From NCBI RefSeq assembly GCF_004339565.1, contig NZ_SMFZ01000002.1, forward strand, positions 1,240,001 to 1,304,000: a stretch of DNA of 64,000 nucleotides, written 5' to 3'. Positions within the stretch are counted from its first letter, which is position 1. Each line of letters begins with the position of its first letter. This DNA is from Pseudonocardia endophytica (lineage in GTDB: Bacteria > Actinomycetota > Actinomycetes > Mycobacteriales > Pseudonocardiaceae). The notes under the pieces were generated by a model. The model was not told where the DNA came from and ran no database searches. It was given only the letters and a program-made list of their open reading frames with translations. Shown here one piece after another: positions 15,625 to 23,269 of this stretch. Position numbers and translations under genes: made by a program.

Positions 15625-16206
15625 TCAGCTGCGGACCGACGAGTCCCAGCGCCAGCTCGCGTCCCGGGTGGACATTCCGGGCAGTTCGCCGCGACCGGTG
15701 GCCCACAGCAGCGCGGCCATCGGGTCCGACGCGTCGGCGGGCGCCTCCGGGAACAGCCGCTCGAGCACCGCCCTGCACGTGTCCTCCGGCGGAGTCCACG
15801 CGAGACCGAGGCCGGTCGCGATGTCGTGGGTGTGCACGACGATCTCGAGCACGCCCATCGCGGCGAACCCGCCGGGGTCGGACACCCCGTTCGGGTGCCA
15901 GCCGCGCGCGCCGGGGTGCGCGGTGCGCAGCACGCTGGCCAGCAGTGCCGATCCGGTCTCGACGACCCGCAGCACGTCGTTCGGCCCGGTGTCCGGCGCG
16001 ACGCTGATCTCGTACGGGACGTGGTCGTAGGCCGTCTCGGTGGCCAGCTGCGAGGCGTAGGTGAACAGGTCGTCGGCGACGTGCAGCGCGGTGTCGCGGC
16101 AGGACCACTCCAGCGGGCCGGCCGGCCCGTCCCACGGCAGGTCCGCCCTGCCGCCCAAGGCGCTGATCATCTCGGAGGTGACGGCCTCGACGTCGTGGGC
16201 GCGCAT
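15625..16206 (-). CDS. DinB/maleylpyruvate isomerase-fold protein
   Basis: The 193-residue protein has the DinB-like helical-bundle signature with LEWSCRDTALHVADDLFTY (first metal-binding His) and LEIVVHTHDIATGLGLAW (H-x-H-D box), the same arrangement as the gene at 14038 but with less conserved surroundings. The C-terminal part (TCRAVLERLFPEAP and AALLWATGRGEL) matches the mycothiol maleylpyruvate isomerase C-terminal region. The second member of this fold within 2 kb suggests small thiol-dependent chemistry. It starts 93 nt from the divergent NYN gene start. Confidence 0.78.
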   Translation of the reverse strand: MRAHDVEAVTSEMISALGGRADLPWDGPAGPLEWSCRDTALHVADDLFTYASQLATETAYDHVPYEISVAPDTGPNDVLRVVETGSALLASVLRTAHPGARGWHPNGVSDPGGFAAMGVLEIVVHTHDIATGLGLAWTPPEDTCRAVLERLFPEAPADASDPMAALLWATGRGELPGMSTRDASWRWDSSVRS

Positions 16207-16299
16207 CCGCCCATTCTCGCGTGCCCGCCCGCGGCCGCCCCACCGGCGTCGTTACGCTCGTCGTCCGACCCGTCCGCACGACGTGAGGAAGTGCCGCGA

Positions 16300-17397
16300 G
16301 TGGCCGTCGAGGATGAGCGGATCGCCCTGCTGCTGGACTACGAGAACCTCGCGATCGGTGCGCGCGACGGGCTCGGGGTCAGCCCGTTCGACTTCGGGCC
16401 GCTCGCCGACGCGCTCGCCGAGCGCGGACGCGTCGTGGTGCGGCGGGCGTACGGGGACTGGTCGGCGTTCGACGAGGACCGGCGCCTGATGGCCCGCGCG
16501 CAGGTCGAGCTGATCGAGATCCCGCAGCGGATCGGCGGCTCGCGCAAGAACGCGGCCGACATCAAGCTCGCCGTCGACGCGATCGAGCTCGCCTACGAGC
16601 GCGGGTTCGTCACCACGTTCGCGATCGGGACCGGCGACTCGGACTTCACTCCGCTGATGCACAAGCTCCGCGAGCTGGACAAGCGCGTGATCGGCATCGG
16701 GGTGCAGTCCTCGACGTCGGCGCTGCTGCCGCCTGCCTGCGACGAGTTCCTGTTCTACGACCGCCTGCCCGGCGTGGAGCCCGCCGTGCGCACGCCGTCG
16801 TCGGGCCGCCGTCGAGGTGGCCGCGCCGCACCGGAACCCGCCGCCCCACCGCCCGCACCGGAGCCCGCGGAGGAACCGGTCACCGAGACCGTCGCCGACA
16901 CGACGGGGGACCGGGACCTGGACGCGCTCGTCGGGAGCACGCTGACCGGGCTGCTCCGGCACGCCGACGGGCCGGTGCTGGCGTCCCGTCTCAAGCGCGC
17001 GATCCTGCGCAAGGACCCGACGTTCGACGAGTCCGACCACGGCTTCCGCGGCTTCGGGGAGCTGCTGCGCAACCTGGAGAACCAGGGCGTCCTCGCGCTG
17101 TCGGCGGGGTCGGCGCAGGGGGACCCCGAGGTCGCGTTCCCGGAGACGTCGACGGCGGAGGACGAGGCGTTCACGCTGCTCGTCGACGTCGTGCGGGACC
17201 TGACGCGGTCCGGCGGCGGCCCACCGCAGCTGAGCGGGCTGAAGAACCAGCTGCGCAAGCGGGTCCCGGAGTTCAGCGAGAAGCGCTACGGCTTCGGCAG
17301 CTTCCTGGCGTTCGCGACGGCCGCCAGGACACGCGGCCTCGTCGACATGGAGTGGGACGACGACCGCGGGGACTACCTGCTGCGCCTGCCGTCCTGA
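16300..17397 (+). CDS. NYN-domain ribonuclease-like protein with two OST-HTH/LOTUS-like domains
   Basis: The 365-residue protein has a LabA/PIN-like NYN domain at about 1-150: LLLDYENLAIG (first acidic residue), RKNAADIKLAVDAIELAY (second) and TFAIGTGDSDFTPLMHKL (third Asp pair). An Ala-Pro-rich linker (about 170-195) follows, then two similar domains: VGSTLTGLLRHADGPVLASRLKRAIL...DHGFRGFGELL and LLVDVVRDLTRSGGGPPQLSGLKNQL...RYGFGSFLAFA, which fit the OST-HTH/LOTUS pattern. NYN domains are metal-dependent nucleases and LOTUS domains bind RNA structures. GTG at 16300 is chosen because GAGGAA lies 9 nt upstream, with TACGCT at 16253-16258 as a -10. Confidence 0.85.
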   Translation: MAVEDERIALLLDYENLAIGARDGLGVSPFDFGPLADALAERGRVVVRRAYGDWSAFDEDRRLMARAQVELIEIPQRIGGSRKNAADIKLAVDAIELAYERGFVTTFAIGTGDSDFTPLMHKLRELDKRVIGIGVQSSTSALLPPACDEFLFYDRLPGVEPAVRTPSSGRRRGGRAAPEPAAPPPAPEPAEEPVTETVADTTGDRDLDALVGSTLTGLLRHADGPVLASRLKRAILRKDPTFDESDHGFRGFGELLRNLENQGVLALSAGSAQGDPEVAFPETSTAEDEAFTLLVDVVRDLTRSGGGPPQLSGLKNQLRKRVPEFSEKRYGFGSFLAFATAARTRGLVDMEWDDDRGDYLLRLPS

Positions 17398-17463
17398 TCT
17401 GCCGGCGCACGAACAGGCCCACACGGCGGACCGTGCGGGCCTGTCCCGGACAGCGGGGCGGAG

Positions 17464-18378
17464 TCAGCCGCGACCGGCCGCCCTGCGGGTGGTGCGCTGT
17501 GCCGTCCTGCCGGTGCGGGAGACGACGGCGCCGGTCAGGCCGAACGCGGTCGACACGGTGCCCGCGGCGACGCGCCCGGCCACCCGGATCGGGTTGAACG
17601 GCCGCGCGGCCTTCGTGAGCCGCTCGACGGCGTCGTCGACCTGCTCCGCGGCGCGCTCGCTGGACGACTGGACGATCTTCGCCCACCGGGTGCCGACGGA
17701 GTCGATCTCGTCCTCGGCCGTCCCCGCGACCTGGGCGGCGCGGTCCGCGGCGGAGACCGCCTGGTCGGCGCCCTCGCGTGTGGCCGAGGTGGCCCGGGAC
17801 GCGGACCGCTCGGACACGGCGCGGAGCTCACCGCCGACCTGACGTCCGGTGCGCGACGCCTGACCGGCCAGCTGCTCGCCGGTCTGCCGTGCCGCATCCG
17901 CCGCGGCCTTGCCCGCGTTGCCCGCCGCCTTGCCGTTCGTGGCGACCTTGTCGGCCTCCGCGGCGACCTGGTTCGCACCGGAACGGGCGGTGCCCGCTGC
18001 CTTCGACGCCGCGGTCCTCGTCTCGCCCGCCACCCGGCGGCCGGTGGTGGCGGCGTCCGAGCCGACGGCGTCGGCCGTGCGGCCCGCCTTGTCGGCTGCC
18101 TCCTTCGCCGTCTCCTGGGCGCCGGTGGCGGTCGCCGACGCCGTCGCCCTGGCGGCGGTGGACGCGGTCTCGTCGCTGTTCGCCTCGACGGCACGGGTCT
18201 CGTGGACCGAACCGTCGGTCCCGTGCACGATCAGGTTACCGCCGCCGTCGTTGGCGATGATCTCGACGGCGCGCGTGACGGCCTCGGCCTGCGTGGCGGC
18301 CTTGGCGCTCGCCCGCTGCGCCTTGTCCTTCTCGACGTGCCAGCCGTCGTCGACCGGGACGACGTGACGGTCGGCCAT
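17464..18378 (-). CDS. DUF2188 protein with Ala-rich helical repeat region
   Basis: The N-terminal 70 residues form a DUF2188 domain: RHVVPVDDGWHVEKDKAQRASAK and IIANDGGGNLIVHGTDGSV. The rest, about 75-260, is an Ala/Thr/Gly/Lys-rich run of short helical repeats (AAG, TAASKAAGTA, QVAAEADKVA) resembling LEA/apolipoprotein-type amphipathic helices, with a basic Arg-rich tail (RTGRTAQRTTRRAAGRG). In relatives, such proteins are stress-induced and may bind DNA or membranes. An excellent SigB/SigF-type promoter lies upstream. The basic C-terminus also recalls histone-like tails. Function is inferred from composition. Confidence 0.75.
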   Translation of the reverse strand: MADRHVVPVDDGWHVEKDKAQRASAKAATQAEAVTRAVEIIANDGGGNLIVHGTDGSVHETRAVEANSDETASTAARATASATATGAQETAKEAADKAGRTADAVGSDAATTGRRVAGETRTAASKAAGTARSGANQVAAEADKVATNGKAAGNAGKAAADAARQTGEQLAGQASRTGRQVGGELRAVSERSASRATSATREGADQAVSAADRAAQVAGTAEDEIDSVGTRWAKIVQSSSERAAEQVDDAVERLTKAARPFNPIRVAGRVAAGTVSTAFGLTGAVVSRTGRTAQRTTRRAAGRG

Positions 18379-18467
18379 GATCGGATCCTCCCTGGTTGCT
18401 CTGCGTACCTGTGGGGCGTCCCCGTGGGAGGCTCGAGGTCTCCCGGGCGCCCTCGTCCGGTGTGGGG

Positions 18468-18492
18468 CTACCCGGTGCGGGGGTGTCGAAAC
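18468..18492 (-). promoter_or_regulatory. SigB/SigF-type promoter for the DUF2188 gene
   Basis: On the minus strand GTTT (18492-18489), exactly 15 nt, then GGGTAG (18473-18468) match the actinobacterial SigB/SigF/SigH consensus (GTTT, N14-17, GGGTAC/T) almost perfectly. Transcription would start near 18461, about 80 nt before the ATG at 18378. This links the DUF2188 gene to a general stress response. Confidence 0.65.
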
Positions 18493-18633
18493 GCAGGGTG
18501 GCCGCGCTCACCGCGCCGGTGGACCGCTCACCGAGCGGAGCGGTGACCGGGGGTGTACCCCCCTCCGGCGAGGCCGTTCGCTCTGCGACGCTGGGTCCGC
18601 CCGTCGCCCGACCCGCTCTCCCCGAGGAGCCGT

Positions 18634-19299
18634 GTGGATCTGCTCGCCACGCTCCAGGCGGTCCAGCCGTTGATGGACGCCGTGTTGCACAGCGCGTGGC
18701 TGCTGCCGGCGCTCGTCGCGCTGATCGCGATCGACGGCCCGGTGCCGATGCTCCCGAGCGAGACGCTCCTGATGTCGGCGGCGGCGGCCGCGTTCGGTTC
18801 GCACGACGGTCTCGGCGTGGCCGGCCTGTTCGTGGCCGCGCTGGCCGGGTCCGTGCTGGGCGATCTCGCCGTGTTCGGCATGGGACGGACGTCGACGAGG
18901 ATCCTGCCCCGTGCCGCGGACGCGGAGAACGGGTTGGCCGCGTGGGTACGGGCGAACCTGTTCCGGCGGCCCGTCGTCGCGCTCGTCGGGGCCCGGTTCG
19001 TGCCGGGCGGTCGGCTCGTCAGCACGGCGGCGGCCGGACGGCTCGGCCTCCCGCTGCGACGCCTGCTCCTCGGCTCCGCCGTCAGCTCGGTCCTGTGGTC
19101 GGTCTACATGCTGGTGATCGGGTTCGCGGTCGGGCCGATGACCGGAGGGAACCCGCTGATGTGCGTCGCCGCCGGTGCGGTGATGGCGGTCGTCACCGCG
19201 GGCGCCTACGCCGTCGGTGCGCGGATCCGGGCGGCGGTCCTGCGGCGGCGCTCGCCGGTGGCCGCGGCGACGGCGCGTCCCGCGTTCGCCGCCAGGTAG
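18634..19299 (+). CDS. DedA-family (SNARE-associated/VTT) membrane protein
   Basis: The 221-residue protein shows the DedA layout: DGPVPMLPSETLLMSAAAA (the conserved E in a re-entrant segment), a glycine-rich LAGSVLGDLAVFGMGR helix, the signature FVPGGRLVSTAAAGRLGLP with its conserved Arg, and C-terminal helices around LLLGSAVSSVLWSVYMLVIGF. DedA proteins are proton-coupled inner-membrane transporters implicated in recycling undecaprenyl or other phospholipids. The start is GTG 18634 with GAGGAG 5 nt upstream. It lies 255 nt from the divergent DUF2188 gene. Its specific substrate is not known. Confidence 0.85.
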   Translation: MDLLATLQAVQPLMDAVLHSAWLLPALVALIAIDGPVPMLPSETLLMSAAAAAFGSHDGLGVAGLFVAALAGSVLGDLAVFGMGRTSTRILPRAADAENGLAAWVRANLFRRPVVALVGARFVPGGRLVSTAAAGRLGLPLRRLLLGSAVSSVLWSVYMLVIGFAVGPMTGGNPLMCVAAGAVMAVVTAGAYAVGARIRAAVLRRRSPVAAATARPAFAAR

Positions 19300-19323
19300 A
19301 CCGGGTCGCATCGAGACTCGGAA

Positions 19324-19344
19324 CCGCGGCCGGCAAGGCCGCGG
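19324..19344 (+). terminator. Hairpin after dedA-like gene
   Basis: CCGCGGCC-GGCAA-GGCCGCGG is a perfect 8-bp stem with a 5-nt loop, 24 nt beyond the DedA stop. There is no U run, as usual for actinobacterial stem-loop terminators. Confidence 0.6.
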
Positions 19345-19362
19345 CCCCGACGTCCCGATGGC

Positions 19363-19400
19363 CCGGCATCTGCAGGGGCTCCCGGTTCCACAGATGCCGG
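19363..19400. repeat. 10-bp inverted repeat in DedA/19635 intergenic region
   Basis: CCGGCATCTG (19363-19372) and CAGATGCCGG (19391-19400) are perfect complementary arms with an 18-nt spacer. The arms are too far apart for a simple terminator; the arm-spacer size matches a two-turn regulator site. It opens an AT-richer stretch (TAAGCATTAAACG) in the 335-nt gap 19300-19634, which otherwise holds no recognisable gene. Confidence 0.6.
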
Positions 19401-19634
19401 TAAGCATTAAACGCGTGAATCGGGTTCGAGTTGTGGCACGACGCGCACGGACAGTGAATGGCACGTCACCGTCGGCGGGAGGCTGTGCGCCCCGCGAGGT
19501 GTGCGAACGGTGCGCCGGTCGGCATGACCAACTCGTCGAACGGGAGCAACCCGGGCGTGTCCGATGCGTCCTGTGTGCGGGCCGTTCGGAGGACGAGGTT
19601 CCACCGGCCGCGTGAGCCCGGCCATACTGCGCGC

Positions 19635-19892
19635 ATGCGCAACGACGTGTGGCGGGTCGAGGTCGGCGACGAGAACGCGGAGTGGTTGGCCACCGAGTGC
19701 CGCACCGCGCGCCTGGCCCGCGAGTACCGGCCGATGGACGTCGGGGGCGGGGTCGTCGAGTTCAGCACCCGTGCGCTCGGAGCGATCCGCGAGCTGGGCG
19801 AGGAGGAGGACGGCTACATCACCGACGACGCCGAGGGTCTCCGGATCTGGATCGGCGACGACGCGTTCGAGCTCGAGCTCCGGGAGTCCTGA
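19635..19892 (+). CDS. Hypothetical protein (85 aa)
   Basis: The small protein MRNDVWRVEVGDENAEWLATE... is acidic, with conserved-looking VEFSTRALGAIRELGEEEDGY and a C-terminal FELELRES. It has no signal peptide or membrane helix. The codon pattern is like the neighbouring genes and the end lies 8 nt before the first TetR-type operator. I do not recognise the family. It may share regulation with the nitroreductase that follows, but a promoter lies between them. Confidence 0.55.
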   Translation: MRNDVWRVEVGDENAEWLATECRTARLAREYRPMDVGGGVVEFSTRALGAIRELGEEEDGYITDDAEGLRIWIGDDAFELELRES

Positions 19893-19900
19893 CCACATTC

Positions 19901-19971
19901 GAGAGCACTGCTCTTGACGTGGAGCATGGGACGGGTGTCTACTTCTCGCATCACAGGGAGAGCAGTGCTCT
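19901..19971 (+). promoter_or_regulatory. Promoter flanked by two TetR-type operators
   Basis: Site 1, AGAGC-ACT-GCTCT (19902-19914), touches the -35 TTGACG (19914-19919); an 18-nt spacer leads to TCTACT (19938-19943). Site 2, AGAGC-AGT-GCTCT (19959-19971), lies downstream of the start site. Each is a 13-bp dyad and the extended 14-mers are exact reverse complements of each other, with centres 57 bp apart. The layout suits repression by a TetR-type dimer bound to two sites. No TetR gene lies next to it, so the regulator is elsewhere. Confidence 0.72.
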
Positions 19972-19990
19972 CGCAGACCGAGGAGCAGCC

Positions 19991-20440
19991 ATGATCGCCG
20001 ACAACAGCACCCGCTACCTGCGTCCGGGCCGCGCGGACCGCGTCGTGATGGCCGCGATGAGCGGCCTCACCCGTCTCGGCGTCTCGGTCGCCGGGAGCCG
20101 GGTCCTCGCGGTGCGCGGGCGGAGCAGCGGGGAGTGGCGGACCGTCCCGGTCAACCTGCTCACGCTCGGCGGCGAGCGCTACCTCGTCGCGCCGCGCGGA
20201 CACGCGCAGTGGGTGCGCAACCTGCGTGCGGCGGGCGGGGGAGAGCTACGCCTCGGACGTCGGGTCGAGGAGTTCACGGCCGTCGAGGTCGACGACGCCG
20301 TGAAGACCCCGATCCTGCGCGAGTACCTGCGCCGCTGGGGCTGGGAGGTCGGCCGCTTCTTCGACGGCGTCACGGCCGACGCGACGGACGCGCAACTGGC
20401 GTCCATCGCCCCCGGCTTCCCGGTCTTCCGCCTGAGCTGA
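19991..20440 (+). CDS. Deazaflavin (F420)-dependent nitroreductase family protein
   Basis: The 149-residue protein matches the DDN-like F420 nitroreductase family: an N-terminal helix, then RGRSSGEWRTVPVNLLTLGGERYLVAP (the strand motif that packs against F420) and the hallmark PRGHAQWVRNLRAAGGGELRLG, with the C-terminal PILREYLRRWGWEVGRFF. Members transfer hydride from F420H2 to quinones, nitro compounds or fatty-acid-derived substrates. AGGAGCAG precedes the ATG at 19991. It is preceded by a promoter flanked by two TetR-like operators, so it is probably induced by a small molecule. Its substrate is unknown. Confidence 0.85.
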   Translation: MIADNSTRYLRPGRADRVVMAAMSGLTRLGVSVAGSRVLAVRGRSSGEWRTVPVNLLTLGGERYLVAPRGHAQWVRNLRAAGGGELRLGRRVEEFTAVEVDDAVKTPILREYLRRWGWEVGRFFDGVTADATDAQLASIAPGFPVFRLS

Positions 20441-20526
20441 CCCGCGCCGCTGACCCGCGCCGCTGACCCGCGCCGCCCGACCGCGCCGCCCGACCGCGCC
20501 GCCCGACCGCGCCGCCCGACCGCGCC
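20436..20526. repeat. Seven 13-bp tandem repeats
   Basis: Three copies of GCTGACCCGCGCC (20436-20474) are followed by four of GCCCGACCGCGCC (20475-20526), exactly 13 bp each. The first copy contains the TGA stop of the preceding nitroreductase gene. It looks like a slippage-prone microsatellite-type array. Confidence 0.95.
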
Positions 20527-20613
20527 GCCCGCGCCCTTCCCGATGGGTGACGAGCGTTCGGTGGTCGCGTTCACCGGCGACGCGCGCCGGGCTCGGTGAG
20601 GGACGCTGCCGTC

Positions 20614-21663
20614 ATGTCCGACGTCTCGCGCATCCGCGCCGCCCGCACCCGTTCGATCAGCCCGGAGAACCCGACCGGCGAACCCGGCCGCGGCGGTCGG
20701 GCCACCACCGGCACCGGAGCGGCGGCGGCCCGGGAGCTGGGCACGGGCTGGAAGGTGTCGCCGAGCATCGAGATCCCGGCGAAGTCCACGGTGGACCTGG
20801 CCACGATCGCCGGCCCCGGCCGCGTCACGCACCTCTGGCTCACCACGCATCCGGATCACTGGCGCTCGCTGCTGCTGCGCGCCCACTGGGACGGCGACCC
20901 GGAACCCGCCGTCGAGGTGCCGGTCGGGGACTTCTTCGGGCAGGGCTGGTGCCGGTTCGCGCAGTTGTCGTCGTCGATGGTCGCGGTCAACCCGCACGGC
21001 GGGTTCAACTCCTACTGGCCGATGCCGTTCCGCACCGGCGCTCGGATCACGCTGGAGAACCTGGCGTCCGCACCGGCCGTTGTCTACCACCAGCTGACGT
21101 ACGAGACCGGCGACGTCGGCGACTCCGACGGCTACCTGCACGCGCAGTGGCGGCGGTCGAACCCGGTGTCCGGGGCGGTGCACACGCTGGTCGACGACGT
21201 GCGCGGCGCCGGGCAGTACGTCGGGACCTATCTCGCGTGGGGCGTCCAGGCCCGCGGCTGGTGGGGCGAGGGCGAGGTCAAGTTCTACCTCGACGACGAC
21301 GGCGACTTCCCGACCATCTGCGGCACCGGAACCGAGGACTACGTCGGGGGCGCCTGGAACTTCGACGTGCCGGGCCGCGGGTACACCGAGTACACGACCC
21401 CGTATCTGGGCCTGCACCAGGTGATCCGCCCGGACGGCCTGTACGACAGCCAGCAGCGCTTCGGCCTGTACCGCTGGCACGTGCCGGACCCGATCCGGTT
21501 CGCCACCGCACTGCGCGTCGACGTGCAGGCGCTGGGCTGGCGCGGCGACGGCCGGTACCTGCCGCGCACCGACGACGTCGCGTCCACGGCGCTGTTCTAC
21601 CTCGACGCCACGAGCTGCCACCGCCCGCCGACCCCGGACCGGGACGCCCTGGACCCGCTCTGA
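20614..21663 (+). CDS. DUF2961 / glycoside hydrolase family 172-like protein
   Basis: The 349-residue protein starts MSDVSRIRAARTRSISPENPTGEPG and has the GH172 features: the TVDLATIAGPGRVTHLWLT strand, RAHWDGDPEPAVEVPVGDFFGQGW, FNSYWPMPF, the double-jelly-roll GEGEVKFYLDDDGDFPTICGTGTEDYVGGAWNF with its conserved Asp/Glu, and the tail RWHVPDPIRF. GH172 enzymes hydrolyse fructofuranosidic or arabinofuranosidic bonds; actinobacterial members include enzymes active on arabinan of the mycolata-type wall. The absence of a signal peptide suggests a cytoplasmic role. It is monocistronic, ending at a strong terminator. Confidence 0.82.
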   Translation: MSDVSRIRAARTRSISPENPTGEPGRGGRATTGTGAAAARELGTGWKVSPSIEIPAKSTVDLATIAGPGRVTHLWLTTHPDHWRSLLLRAHWDGDPEPAVEVPVGDFFGQGWCRFAQLSSSMVAVNPHGGFNSYWPMPFRTGARITLENLASAPAVVYHQLTYETGDVGDSDGYLHAQWRRSNPVSGAVHTLVDDVRGAGQYVGTYLAWGVQARGWWGEGEVKFYLDDDGDFPTICGTGTEDYVGGAWNFDVPGRGYTEYTTPYLGLHQVIRPDGLYDSQQRFGLYRWHVPDPIRFATALRVDVQALGWRGDGRYLPRTDDVASTALFYLDATSCHRPPTPDRDALDPL

Positions 21664-21678
21664 CCCGCCCCACCCACG

Positions 21679-21727
21679 AACGAACGGCACCTTCGAGCAA
21701 TCACAGTGCTCGAAGGTGCCGTTCGTT
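21679..21727. terminator. Long bidirectional terminator between GH172 and gltD genes
   Basis: AACGAACGGCACCTTCGAGC (21679-21698) is matched exactly by GCTCGAAGGTGCCGTTCGTT (21708-21727): a 20-bp perfect stem with a 9-nt loop (7 if the extra A-T pair forms). The genes on either side converge on it, so it probably ends both transcripts. Confidence 0.9.
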
Positions 21728-21761
21728 GCGACGGGGGGCGGGCCGGCAGGCGACGACGGGC

Positions 21762-23213
21762 TCAGGCGATCGGACGGTCCGTCGGTTCGATCGGCCTCGG
21801 GAGGACGTCGCGTCCGGTGAGGTAGCGGTCCACCCCGGCCGCGGCGGCGCGGCCCTCGGCGATCGCCCAGACGATCAGGCTCTGCCCGCGGCCCATGTCG
21901 CCCGCGACGAACACGCCGTCCACGCTGGACATGTACTGCTCGTCGCGCGCGACGTTGCCGCGCTCGTCGAGGTCCACGGCCAGGTCGTTCAGCAGGGCGC
22001 CCTTCTCCGGGCCGACGAAGCCCATCGCCAGCAGCACGAGCTGGGCCGGGAGGTCCCGCTCGGTGCCGTCGACCGGCTCGAAGCCGTTGTCGCCGCGCTT
22101 CACCTCGACGATCTTCATGCCGGCGAGCTTGCCGTCGGCGTCCTTCACGAACTCGGTCGTGTTGACCGAGAAGATCCGGTCGCCGCCCTCCTCGTGCGCC
22201 GAGCTGACCCGGTAGACCATCGGGTACGTCGGCCAGGGCATGTTCTCGGTGCGGTGCTCCGGCGGCGTCGGCATGATCTCGAGCTGGGTGATCGACCGCG
22301 CGCCCTGCCGGTGCGACGTGCCGAGGCAGTCGGCGCCGGTGTCACCGCCACCGATGATCACGACGTCCTTGCCCTCGGCCGTGATCTCCGGCGCGTCGAT
22401 GTCGCCCTGCTGCACGTGGTTGGCCCACGGCAGGAACTCCATCGCCTGGTACACGCCCTCGGCGTCGCGGCCGTCGGCCGGGATGTCCCGCCACGCGGTC
22501 GCCCCACCGGAGAGCACGACGGCGTCGAAGTCCGCGCACAGCTGCTCGGCCGTGACGTCCGTGCCGACGTCGACCGACGCCCGGAAGTGCGTCCCCTCGG
22601 CGACCATCTGCTCCAGACGGCGGTCGAGGCGCTTCTTCTCCATCTTGAACTCGGGGATGCCGTAGCGCAGCAGCCCGCCGATGCGGTCGGCCCGCTCGAA
22701 CACGACGACGTCGTGCCCGACCCGGGTCAGCTGCTGCGCGGCGGCCAGCCCGGCCGGTCCGGAGCCGACGACGGCGACCTTCTTGCCGGTCTTCGTCCGC
22801 GGCGGCTGCGGGGCCACCCAGCCCTCGTCCCAGGCCCGGTCGATGATCTCGATCTCGACCTGCTTGATCGTCACCGCGTCGTCGTTGATCGCCAGAACGC
22901 ACGCCGCCTCGCACGGAGCCGGGCACAGCGTGCCGGTGAACTCCGGGAAGTTGTTCGTGGCGTGCAGGCGCTCGATGGCCTCGCGCCAGTCGTGGCGCCA
23001 GACGAGGTCGTTCCACTCCGGGATGAGGTTGCCCAGCGGACAGCCCTGGTGACAGAACGGGATGCCGCAGTTCATGCAGCGCCCGGCCTGCTTCTCCAGC
23101 GTGGCGCGCGGGAAGTCCTCGTAGACCTCGTTCCAGTCCATCAGGCGCAGGTCGACCGGGCGCCGGACGGGGGTCTCCCGGGGCGTGGTCATGAAGCCCT
23201 TCGGGTCAGCCAT
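21762..23213 (-). CDS. gltD: Glutamate synthase small (beta) subunit
   Basis: The 483-residue protein carries N-terminal Fe-S cysteines in CMNCGIPFCHQGCPLGNLIPEWND (about 47-70) and CPAPCEAACVLA (about 104-115) for the two [4Fe-4S] clusters, the FAD-binding GSGPAGLAAAQQL (about 154) and the NADPH-binding GGGDTGADCLG (about 287). In the GltB-GltD complex it passes electrons from NADPH to the large subunit for glutamine plus 2-oxoglutarate to two glutamate. The ATG at 23213 is preceded by GGAGGTG. It is downstream of gltB, with 56 nt that contain a degenerate copy of the gltB 3' end. Confidence 0.96.
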   Translation of the reverse strand: MADPKGFMTTPRETPVRRPVDLRLMDWNEVYEDFPRATLEKQAGRCMNCGIPFCHQGCPLGNLIPEWNDLVWRHDWREAIERLHATNNFPEFTGTLCPAPCEAACVLAINDDAVTIKQVEIEIIDRAWDEGWVAPQPPRTKTGKKVAVVGSGPAGLAAAQQLTRVGHDVVVFERADRIGGLLRYGIPEFKMEKKRLDRRLEQMVAEGTHFRASVDVGTDVTAEQLCADFDAVVLSGGATAWRDIPADGRDAEGVYQAMEFLPWANHVQQGDIDAPEITAEGKDVVIIGGGDTGADCLGTSHRQGARSITQLEIMPTPPEHRTENMPWPTYPMVYRVSSAHEEGGDRIFSVNTTEFVKDADGKLAGMKIVEVKRGDNGFEPVDGTERDLPAQLVLLAMGFVGPEKGALLNDLAVDLDERGNVARDEQYMSSVDGVFVAGDMGRGQSLIVWAIAEGRAAAAGVDRYLTGRDVLPRPIEPTDRPIA

Positions 23214-23256
23214 GAGCGGCACCTCCGTGACACAGCGCTGCATTGACGTCGTGGCC
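23206..23256 (-). repeat. Degenerate duplicate of the gltB 3' end in the gltB-gltD junction
   Basis: Read on the minus strand, 23256-23206 encodes GHDVNAALCHGGAAHG-stop. The true gltB end (23314-23270) encodes GRDVNAAIMEAAHG-stop. The nucleotide match is strong at GACGTCAA, GCAGCG/GCGGCG, GGAGG and the perfect final GCCGCTCATGGCTGA, with two codons inserted. The final ATGGCTGA is also the gltD start (ATG at 23213), so the duplication supplies the gltD start region. Confidence 0.75.
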
Positions 23257-23269
23257 CTTGCGGCAGTGC

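Noticed and set aside
20436..20526. CRISPR array
   Set aside because: Units are only 13 bp, directly adjacent without spacers, so it is a simple tandem repeat. No cas gene is present.
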